In this document: positions 1 through 5,403 of the stretch, piece after piece | How positions within the stretch are numbered: position 1 is the stretch's first letter | Layout: every line of letters starts with the position of its first letter | Origin: Candidatus Microgenomatus auricola | GTDB taxonomy: Bacteria; Patescibacteriota; Patescibacteriia; UBA9570; XYC2-FULL-38-9 | Assembly: GCA_005239655.1 (NCBI GenBank) | Contig: SBBP01000137.1 | Coordinates: 1 to 5,996, forward strand | Direction: 5' to 3' | DNA length: 5,996 bases | Translations under genes and position numbers: made by a program | The notes under the pieces: model-generated | What the model saw: the letters and a program-made list of their open reading frames with translations, nothing else | Told to the model about the DNA's origin: nothing | Database searches by the model: none

Positions 1-2745
1 GAAGTAGGTCACACCTTTGCATCCCATTTTGTAGGCTTGGATGTAGAGTTCCTTCACGGCATCGAGGGTGTGATCGTTTGGCGCGTTGACGGTTTTGGAG
101 ATGGACGAGTCGGTGTATTTTTGCGCGACGGCTTGCATCTTCACGTGTTCGAGCGGTGTGAGCTCTTTGGCATTCACAAAGTATTCCGGTTTCTGTTCGT
201 CTGGGACGTCTGGGTTGCGCTTCTTCCATGCTTCAAAGAGTGGGTGATAGACCAGGTGCTCACCCAGTCGGTCTTTGCGTTTGAATGCAAAATCGTAGAC
301 CGGTTCGATGCCGCTGCTCACACCCGCAAGGATGCTGGTGGTGCCGGTTGGTGCCTGCGTGAGAATAAACCCATTGCGCACACCGTATTTGGCGATTTCT
401 TTTTGCAACTCCTCTGGCAGGCGTTGAATGAATCGTCCTTGCATGAACTTGTCGCTTTCGAATGCGGCAAACGGACCTTTTTCTTTAGCGATTTCCATGG
501 ACATGCGGTAGGCCTCGTCGCGAATCAAGCGATAGACATCATCGCACCAGGCGACTGCTTCGTCGCTCCCGTAACGAATATGTGATTTGATTAACGCGTC
601 TGCCAAACCCATCGTTCCCAAGCCCGTGCGGCGAATGCGCATTTGTGCTTTTTCGTTGTCCTTAAAGAAATACGGTGTGGCGTCAATGACGTTATCGAGA
701 AATCGAATGGCGCTGCGAACGGTTTCGCGCAATCCTTCACGGTTGAGGTATCCATTTTCGTCGACAAACGCCGCAAGGTTGATGGCACCCAGGTTGCAGA
801 CGTTCCATGCGCCTAATCCCTGCTCGCCACAGTTATGAACAACGAGTCCGTTTGCGGCAAAAGAATGCGTCACGGGTTCCGTGAGATCGTAGACCATTTC
901 TGTACCGAGGTATTCGAGTTTTTCGAATGTTGCAACAAATGTTTGTGTGTATGGACCTTTCGAGTATTGCGCAAGACGATTTTCAAGTTTCTGTTGTTTT
1001 GCCGTTGCCAAGAAACCAATTCGCTCTGCAAAAATGTTCAATCCCGCTTTGCTGATCACCAAATCGTGCTGTGCCTGGCAGAGATACGAGGCCATGCCAC
1101 CATTGCCATCTGGCAATTCGCGCAGACTTTCGGAACGGCGATTCTGATAGATGCGCGAGACAATGCCAAAGTTCAATAACAGCTGCTGCACATCCTGAAG
1201 CAATTCGAGTGAAATCGAAGACAGTCTCACGCTCACACCTTTCTCTGTTGATCCCGCGACATGGCCATCTGCAGTGAACAATCCCTGCAAAAATCCACGC
1301 TGCATTTCTTCAGTGCCAGTCCACACAGGTGCCGGAACACGCAACTTCTCTTCTGCGGTAACTCCAACGGCATTGAATACCGCATTTAGCCGTTGTGAAG
1401 AAATACGCGCTTCATCGCGACCGGAGATTTCTGCCACCCCAACCGTTGTGCTGCATGTTGTGTTCGCTCCATATTCTGCAATCACGGTATTGACCGCTTG
1501 CGCAAACACCGGAGCCAGTTCGCGTTTTTCCTCGCCGAAGAACGACAGCACTGCGGTTTCCTTGGATTGATTGAAATGCCCGTCACCCACAAACCAGCCC
1601 AACACATTCCCCCATGAGCGATCGCCAGTGCTCCCAAATCCGCCGTTACGGTTCAACAGAAGTATCTGATCGCCATGTTGCAACTGTTGTGCCTCCACCC
1701 AGCCGCGTTCGGTACGCACACGGTGATCTTTTGTGAGTTTCAGTTCATACCCTTCTGTTGTCTGCAATCGGTAGACGTCTTTCACTCCTGTTTGAATCAC
1801 CTGCGACGTGCGTGCGGATGTCTGATCGCTCAAACGGCTATCGAGCGTCAGTTCCGCCTGCTGTTGTGCATCGTACAACTCTTTAATTGTGCGTAGGCCT
1901 TGCATTGTGGTAACACGCGTATCGCCAGTGACACAGGGATTAACGCAAATAATTTTTTCAAAATACCACGAGTTGGATTCTTTATTGTAGCGTTCCATGA
2001 ACACCGCGCCCGGCTCACCCGATGCATGTGCGGATTCACAGATGAGGTTCCAGAGGTGGCTGGCTTTGACGGTTTTGTACACCTTCCCATTCCACTGCAA
2101 ATCCCAGTCGCCGTCGCGTTCCAGTGCTTCCATGAAACGATCAGAGATACAGACCGACAGGTTGGCGTTGGTGATCAACCCCATCGTGCGCTTGACCGTG
2201 ATGAATTCTTCAATGTCAGGATGGTCGTCATTGAGCATGAGCATGAGCGCGCCGCGACGAGATCCGCCTTGAATGATCAACCCGGTTGCAAATGAATACA
2301 AGCCACCGAAGGACACGGCGCCGGATGCCGTACCATTCACTCCTTTCACATACGAACCGCGTGGACGCAACGACGACAGATTAACTCCCACGCCGCCACC
2401 GCGCGACATGATTTCGACCATCGTGCGAACAGATTCAAAAATACCTTCGCGACTATCTTCAGGCGATGGAATCACATAGCAGTTATAGAATGTCAGCTCG
2501 ACACCAGAGCCGGCGCCAGCAAGAATGCGCCCACCCGGAATGAACTTGAAGTCTGAAAGAGCGTTGTAAAACTGCTCTTCCCACTCACGTTTTCGTGTGA
2601 CCGTGGTTTCGATGCTGGCGATGGCCTTCGCGACCCGGTGCCACATCTGTTCGGGCGTCTCTTCAATGCGATTTCCGTTCTCGTCTTTCAGGGCGTAGCG
2701 ATCGAAGAAGACTTTCTGTCGAAGTCCTGTGAGTTCTGCGGACAT
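1..2745 (-). CDS. nrdJ: Class II (adenosylcobalamin-dependent) ribonucleotide reductase, intein-containing, 3' end outside window
   Basis: Reduces ribonucleotides to deoxyribonucleotides in the cytoplasm, using adenosylcobalamin to generate a cysteine thiyl radical. I translated the minus strand from ATG at 2745; it stays open for 915 codons to the window edge. Visible family motifs: NCYVIP with redox Cys89, GGGVGVNLSSLRPRG (116-130), GGSRRGA (160-166), Asn269-Pro270, then after an intein (residues 271-638) Cys639-Gly-Glu641, CNLGAINL with the second redox Cys650, PTGTTS (799-804), SSGIEP (810-815), and GCKGVTYF at the edge. Cys639 to Cys650 is 11 residues, matching the radical-Cys to redox-Cys spacing (322/333) I recall for Thermotoga NrdJ. 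The spliced protein has 547 residues in view; the C-terminal tail is missing. There is no N-terminal ATP-cone. The start is chosen because the protein aligns from LTGLRQKVFFDRYAL onward; no Shine-Dalgarno precedes it. The gene is separated from cobO by a terminator and its own promoter region with NrdR boxes. The family call is secure; the exact start is less so. Confidence 0.96.
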   Translation of the reverse strand, partial: MSAELTGLRQKVFFDRYALKDENGNRIEETPEQMWHRVAKAIASIETTVTRKREWEEQFYNALSDFKFIPGGRILAGAGSGVELTFYNCYVIPSPEDSREGIFESVRTMVEIMSRGGGVGVNLSSLRPRGSYVKGVNGTASGAVSFGGLYSFATGLIIQGGSRRGALMLMLNDDHPDIEEFITVKRTMGLITNANLSVCISDRFMEALERDGDWDLQWNGKVYKTVKASHLWNLICESAHASGEPGAVFMERYNKESNSWYFEKIICVNPCVTGDTRVTTMQGLRTIKELYDAQQQAELTLDSRLSDQTSARTSQVIQTGVKDVYRLQTTEGYELKLTKDHRVRTERGWVEAQQLQHGDQILLLNRNGGFGSTGDRSWGNVLGWFVGDGHFNQSKETAVLSFFGEEKRELAPVFAQAVNTVIAEYGANTTCSTTVGVAEISGRDEARISSQRLNAVFNAVGVTAEEKLRVPAPVWTGTEEMQRGFLQGLFTADGHVAGSTEKGVSVRLSSISLELLQDVQQLLLNFGIVSRIYQNRRSESLRELPDGNGGMASYLCQAQHDLVISKAGLNIFAERIGFLATAKQQKLENRLAQYSKGPYTQTFVATFEKLEYLGTEMVYDLTEPVTHSFAANGLVVHNCGEQGLGAWNVCNLGAINLAAFVDENGYLNREGLRETVRSAIRFLDNVIDATPYFFKDNEKAQMRIRRTGLGTMGLADALIKSHIRYGSDEAVAWCDDVYRLIRDEAYRMSMEIAKEKGPFAAFESDKFMQGRFIQRLPEELQKEIAKYGVRNGFILTQAPTGTTSILAGVSSGIEPVYDFAFKRKDRLGEHLVYHPLFEAWKKRNPDVPDEQKPEYFVNAKELTPLEHVKMQAVAQKYTDSSISKTVNAPNDHTLDAVKELYIQAYKMGCKGVTYF
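832..1935 (-). mobile_element. Intein with LAGLIDADG homing endonuclease, in NrdJ
   Basis: An in-frame protein-splicing element of 368 residues within NrdJ. It starts at Cys1 in the block A motif CVTGDTRV. Block B is seen as LTKDHRV with Thr68 and His71. Block F is VYDLTEPVTHSFAANG with His357, and block G ends VVHN (His367, Asn368), followed by Cys+1 of the extein. Between the splicing halves, at about residues 105-325, sits a two-motif LAGLIDADG (DOD) endonuclease: LGWFVGDGHF with Asp118 and LQGLFTADGHV with Asp223. Both acidic residues are retained, so the nuclease may be active. All residues needed for standard Cys1/Asn/Cys+1 splicing are present. Removing it restores NPCGE, the conserved active-site loop of the reductase. 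No frameshift or stop is seen, so this is a full-length intein rather than a decaying one. Reductase genes are frequent intein hosts; activity here is inferred from motifs only. Confidence 0.96.
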
Positions 2746-2768
2746 AAGAGTGAATAGTAGAGAGAGTT

Positions 2769-2807
2769 AAAGGAAGGGTGTCATGACTGGCATGGCACTC
2801 TTCCTTT
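2769..2807 (-). other. 17-bp hairpin in the predicted nrdJ leader
   Basis: An inverted repeat of 17 bp with a 5-nt loop lies 24 bp upstream of the nrdJ start. Positions 2769-2785 pair with 2791-2807. Read as plus-strand RNA, all pairs form, including two G-U wobbles (2777/2799 and 2781/2795). Read as minus-strand RNA, the sense of nrdJ, the same two positions become A-C mismatches. It is not followed by a U-tract on either strand, so it is a poor terminator. Within it on the minus strand is a tiny possible leader ORF (2793 to 2767, 8 codons, MPVMTPFL) preceded by AGGAAG. A role in nrdJ translation control or mRNA stability is speculation. Confidence 0.6.
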
Positions 2808-2835
2808 CCCTCCCATTCTTGGCGAACGTTTGAGA

Positions 2836-2851
2836 AAACTATATATAGTGT
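2836..2851 (-). promoter_or_regulatory. NrdR box, proximal to nrdJ
   Basis: The plus-strand 16-mer aaactatatatagtgt closely matches the palindromic NrdR consensus, roughly acactatatatagtgt. It lies 91 bp upstream of the nrdJ ATG and 32 bp from a second box, three helical turns, which is the usual tandem arrangement for NrdR. nrdR itself is encoded about 0.8 kb away in this window. The binding is inferred from sequence match and context. Confidence 0.85.
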
Positions 2852-2867
2852 TTCTTTTTGTTTTGAA

Positions 2868-2883
2868 CTACTATATGTAGTGT
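2868..2883 (-). promoter_or_regulatory. NrdR box, distal to nrdJ
   Basis: The plus-strand 16-mer ctactatatgtagtgt is the second NrdR-type palindrome, on the same helical face as the first box (32 bp start to start, 16 bp between them). It lies about 12 bp downstream of the estimated transcription start, so repression by blocking promoter clearance is a reasonable inference. Confidence 0.85.
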
Positions 2884-2901
2884 CCTCAACGGTATGCAGG
2901 T

Positions 2902-2930
2902 AGTATAGCACACAATCAAAAAGCCGACAA
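2902..2930 (-). promoter_or_regulatory. Candidate sigma70-type promoter for nrdJ
   Basis: On the minus strand an extended -10, TG-C-TATACT (hexamer at 2902-2907), follows a weak -35 TTGTCG (2925-2930) with a 17-bp spacer. Transcription would start near 2895, giving a leader of about 150 nt that contains both NrdR boxes and the hairpin. The -35 overlaps the terminator-like stem. An alternative weaker promoter, with a TTCAAA -35 between the boxes and a TATATA -10 inside the proximal box, cannot be excluded. Confidence 0.5.
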
Positions 2931-2940
2931 TCGTCGGTTT
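2918..2940 (-). terminator. Probable Rho-independent terminator of the ftsZ-nrdR-cobO unit
   Basis: On the minus strand, CCGAC-gatt-GTCGG forms a 5-bp GC-rich stem with a 4-nt loop, immediately followed by CTTTTT. It starts about 63 bp past the cobO stop. The stem is short, so efficiency may be modest and some read-through into nrdJ is possible. Confidence 0.55.
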
Positions 2941-2953
2941 GTAGTTACAAAAC

Positions 2954-2962
2954 TGTGGATAA
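2954..2962 (-). promoter_or_regulatory. Perfect DnaA box upstream of nrdJ
   Basis: The minus strand reads TTATCCACA, an exact match to the strong DnaA-box consensus. It lies in the cobO-nrdJ intergenic region, about 60 bp upstream of the predicted nrdJ transcription start. In Escherichia coli, DnaA boxes upstream of nrdAB link reductase expression to replication initiation; a similar role here is an inference. Only one exact box is seen in this gap, so it is not evidence for an origin. Confidence 0.55.
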
Positions 2963-3002
2963 GCACAAAAAGTTGATACCGAACCACTAGATGTTGTGGT
3001 CC

Positions 3003-3572
3003 CTAGTGCTCGATCCCTTTTCGAGGAACAAAATCGTCGTTATACGGGCTTTTGGTCGTCACCATCACGGTCACCACATCTGCAGCGTTCAACAATGGTG
3101 CGGGGGCAGAACGTCCGGTCAAAATCACCTCAGTTTCTTGATGTTTGTGGTCAAGAAAGTTCAACACATCTTCAAGTGGCATGAGTTTGTGGTGCAGTGC
3201 CGTATTGATTTCGTCTAATATCAGCACATCTGGCCGATTGTTCAGCATTGCTGTACGCGCATACTCCAACCCTTGCTTCACGAGATACTGATCCATTGCG
3301 GACGGATCGTTTAAATCCGAGCGTTGCGGTGTTCCAAACTGGACGATCTCCACATACGGCATGAGTTTTTCTGTTGCGAGTATTTCCCCGTAATCTTTGT
3401 GGCCTTTCACAAACTGAATAATCAACACGCGCATGCGATGTCCTGCCGCTCGCAACGCCACACCAAGGGCTGCAGTGGTTTTCCCTTTTCCTTCCCCGGT
3501 ATAGACATGAATCAACCCCAGGCGTTTCTTGGGATTGTACTCTTTCTCCGGTGGTCGTTTGTGCCAATACAT
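3003..3572 (-). CDS. cobO: Cob(I)alamin / cob(I)yrinic acid a,c-diamide adenosyltransferase (CobO/BtuR type)
   Basis: Transfers the 5'-deoxyadenosyl group of ATP to reduced corrinoid, making the adenosylcobalamin that NrdJ needs. The 189-residue product has the usual family length. Seen in order: a short N-terminal arm, the P-loop GEGKGKTT (residues 26-33), FVKG (54-57), the Walker B-like VLILDEIN (116-123, Asp120-Glu121-Asn123), LTGRSAPAPLLNAADVVT, and the typical KGIEH C-terminus. The ATG at 3572 follows the nrdR stop by 3 bp, so the two are almost certainly cotranscribed and possibly translationally coupled; no good Shine-Dalgarno is seen, only an A-rich stretch. No other B12 biosynthesis gene is in view, so the enzyme may act on a salvaged corrinoid; that is inference. 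Its position next to nrdR and nrdJ supports a role dedicated to the reductase. Confidence 0.95.
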   Translation of the reverse strand: MYWHKRPPEKEYNPKKRLGLIHVYTGEGKGKTTAALGVALRAAGHRMRVLIIQFVKGHKDYGEILATEKLMPYVEIVQFGTPQRSDLNDPSAMDQYLVKQGLEYARTAMLNNRPDVLILDEINTALHHKLMPLEDVLNFLDHKHQETEVILTGRSAPAPLLNAADVVTVMVTTKSPYNDDFVPRKGIEH

Positions 3573-3575
3573 AGT

Positions 3576-4055
3576 TTATTTCTTTTTTGCGCGTTTTTTG
3601 GTTTTGTGCGAGAGTCGCTCGAGCTCGTCCACAAATTCTTCAGGGTCTGCGAAGGAGCGATAGACAGATGCGAAACGGATGTAGGCCACTTTGTCGAGTC
3701 TTCGCAGATGTTTGATCACAATTTCTCCTATATCCCGACTTTGGATACGATCGCGCTTCGCCTTGCTTTGAATGTCCTGTTCGATCGCATGGACAGTACG
3801 ACGGAATCGCTCTGCGGCGACTGGCCGTTTTTGCATCGCGGTCGTCAACCCACGAATGAGCTTGTCGCGGTCATACGGCTCTTCTGAACCGTTCACTTTG
3901 ACAATGGTCAGGCTCAGAATTTCAATTTCTTCACGCGTCGAGAACCGGAAGTCACATGTGCTGCACTGCCGACGACGCCGAATAGCTGCTCCCTCTTCGA
4001 TGACACGACTATCAATCACACTCGTATCCTCCGCATGACACGATGGACAATGCAT
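3576..4055 (-). CDS. nrdR: Transcriptional repressor NrdR
   Basis: Zinc-ribbon and ATP-cone repressor that senses ATP/dATP and controls ribonucleotide reductase genes. The product is 159 residues, within family size. The N-terminal zinc ribbon uses Cys3, Cys6, Cys31 and Cys34, with the DNA-binding IRRRRQCSTC segment. The ATP-cone begins at VKVNGSEEPYDRDKL (about residues 52-66) and includes VAYIRFASVYRSF. I chose ATG at 4055 because the family starts M-x-CP; the frame could extend to a TTG at 4064, adding three residues. The C-terminus is a lysine-rich tail, KTKKRAKKK. It sits 14 bp after ftsZ and 3 bp before cobO. Two matching NrdR boxes precede nrdJ, making nrdJ the obvious target. No NrdR box is seen ahead of ftsZ, so autoregulation is not evident. 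Confidence 0.97.
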   Translation of the reverse strand: MHCPSCHAEDTSVIDSRVIEEGAAIRRRRQCSTCDFRFSTREEIEILSLTIVKVNGSEEPYDRDKLIRGLTTAMQKRPVAAERFRRTVHAIEQDIQSKAKRDRIQSRDIGEIVIKHLRRLDKVAYIRFASVYRSFADPEEFVDELERLSHKTKKRAKKK

Positions 4056-4069
4056 GAGCGTCAAATCAA

Positions 4070-5215
4070 TTATAGCATTTTCTTCCGAATGAATGCAGGA
4101 ATGTCGAGATCGGCATCTTGGGTGTTATCGACTTTCTGTTCATCCATGATGCTGCGTGCGGCTGGAGCACTTTTTACTGGCTGCGTGCTGGTGGATGAGG
4201 AGGTATCAATATCACGGAAGGGATTGGTGGCCTGCACTTTCTGTGTGGAGCGTGGCACATCGCCAAAACCAGTTGCGACAACGGTGATTTGAATCTCGTC
4301 CTTCATGTCTTCGTCAATGACGGCACCAAAGATGATGCGTGCATTCTGATCAGCCGATTCCGTAATAATGCGCGCCGCCTCGTTGACTTCAAACATCCCG
4401 AGGTTGGAACCGCCCATAATCGTGAAGAGAATGCCTTTTGCGCCATCAATGGACATTTCGAGGAGCGGACTATCAATCGCCGCTTTTGCCGCGTCGATCG
4501 CACGATTTTCACCGCTGGCCTTACCAATACCCATCAATGCCGAACCGGCATTGGCCATGACTGACTTCACGTCAGCAAAGTCGACGTTGATTAACCCGGG
4601 GACAGTAATGAGGTCGGAAATCCCCTGCACACCTTGACGAAGCACTTCATCCACGATGCCGAACGCCTCGAGCAGTGAAGTCTTCTTATCAATAATCTGG
4701 AGTAAACGATCGTTTGGGATGGTAATAATCGTATCAACACTTTCGCTGAGTGCGCGATAGGAATTTTCTGCGATTTGCGAACGTTGAGCACCCTCAAACT
4801 CAAACGGCTTCGTGACGACGGCAACGGTCAATGCACCGGCATCTCGTGCGAGTTGCGCAATGAACGGTGCTGCTCCGGAACCCGTGCCTCCTCCCAAACC
4901 ACAGGTGAGGAACACCATATCGGCGCCTTTCAGCATCTCTTGTATTTCTTCTTGGTTCTCTTCGGCCGCTTTGAAACCAACCTCGGGATTCATGCCCGCG
5001 CCGAGTCCACGCGTTGTGGTCTTCCCAATATGGATCTTTTGCTTTGCCGGCGAATGATGTAATGCTTGCGCATCTGTGTTAATTGCGATGAAGTCGACCC
5101 CTTTCAGTCCGGCCTGAATCATGCGCGAGATTGCGGCTCCACCTGAGCCACCAACTCCGACCACTTTTATTTTTGCAAATGTTTCAATTGCGGGTTTGAC
5201 TTCCATACGTTTCAT
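4070..5215 (-). CDS. ftsZ: Cell division GTPase FtsZ
   Basis: Tubulin-like GTPase that polymerises into the Z ring at mid-cell and recruits the septation machinery. It is complete at 381 residues. Seen: nucleotide-binding loop GVGGSGGAA (20-28), INTDAQAL (45-52), tubulin signature GGGTGSG (108-114), KPFEFEG with Glu141 and Arg145, PNDRLL (167-172), and T7 loop Asn210, Asp212, Asp215 that completes the catalytic site of the adjacent subunit. A Ser/Thr/Gln-rich linker (about 317-365) leads to the C-terminal peptide DIPAFIRKK, the expected docking site for FtsA. The residue equivalent to E. coli Asn24 is Ala27, an uncommon change in the first loop. ATG at 5215 gives MKRMEVK; a second ATG at 5206 is equally plausible, as neither has a Shine-Dalgarno. 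It probably heads an operon with nrdR and cobO, from a promoter in the 188-bp gap after ftsA. Confidence 0.98.
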   Translation of the reverse strand: MKRMEVKPAIETFAKIKVVGVGGSGGAAISRMIQAGLKGVDFIAINTDAQALHHSPAKQKIHIGKTTTRGLGAGMNPEVGFKAAEENQEEIQEMLKGADMVFLTCGLGGGTGSGAAPFIAQLARDAGALTVAVVTKPFEFEGAQRSQIAENSYRALSESVDTIITIPNDRLLQIIDKKTSLLEAFGIVDEVLRQGVQGISDLITVPGLINVDFADVKSVMANAGSALMGIGKASGENRAIDAAKAAIDSPLLEMSIDGAKGILFTIMGGSNLGMFEVNEAARIITESADQNARIIFGAVIDEDMKDEIQITVVATGFGDVPRSTQKVQATNPFRDIDTSSSTSTQPVKSAPAARSIMDEQKVDNTQDADLDIPAFIRKKML

Positions 5216-5246
5216 GCGTGATGTTTTAGATGATGTGGCTGTGTAT

Positions 5247-5341
5247 ACAATATGTACTCAGACATTGGCCACAAATTTTTTAGCTACAAAATAGTCTATA
5301 GCAGGCTGCTAAATTTGACAAGTTTGCTGAGTACAATTTGT
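5247..5341. repeat. Nested inverted repeats around the ftsZ promoter
   Basis: An outer pair of 15-bp arms, 5247-5261 and 5327-5341, matches at 13 of 15 positions in inverted orientation with a perfect 8-bp GTACTCAG/CTGAGTAC core. An inner pair, CAAATTT(ttt)AGC at 5272-5284 and GCTAAATTTG at 5308-5317, lies inside it. The candidate ftsZ promoter is enclosed. This could be an operator pair for a dimeric regulator, or an extrudable structure; no regulator can be named. Confidence 0.5.
5293..5321 (-). promoter_or_regulatory. Candidate sigma70-type promoter for ftsZ
   Basis: On the minus strand, TTGTCA (5316-5321, five of six consensus bases) and TAGACT (5293-5298, four of six) are separated by 17 bp. 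Transcription would begin near 5286, about 70 nt before the ftsZ start. A shifted -10, TG-C-TATAGA, is an alternative. The rest of the ftsA-ftsZ gap shows only the surrounding inverted repeats. Confidence 0.45.
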
Positions 5342-5403
5342 GCTCAAAAATACGGACTCGCGAAATGGCCGTACGGTATCGACTGGCTGCTTCTGTTCTC
5401 AGT

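Noticed and set aside
37..585. Plus-strand open frame of 182 codons
   Set aside because: It is antisense to the clearly coding C-terminal NrdJ extein, and its translation has no recognisable domain.
2746..2895. Possible cobalamin riboswitch ahead of nrdJ
   Set aside because: A segment resembling the B12 box is present by eye, but the leader is too short and lacks the conserved core elements; it is better explained by the simple hairpin.
2663..2911. Minus-strand frame of 82 codons spanning the nrdJ leader
   Set aside because: It is out of frame with nrdJ, overlaps its start and both NrdR boxes, and shows no protein-like pattern.
2985..3008. Inverted repeat CACTAG/CTAGTG over the cobO stop as a terminator
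   Set aside because: A 6-bp AT-containing stem with a 12-nt loop and no directly following U-tract is weaker than the hairpin at 2918-2940.
3324..3887. Plus-strand open frame of 187 codons
   Set aside because: It lies opposite cobO and nrdR, both with full family motifs; the Cys/Phe-rich translation looks like a shadow.
5240..5248. Second DnaA box near ftsZ (TGTGTATAC)
   Set aside because: It misses one conserved end base and a single near-match is expected often by chance.
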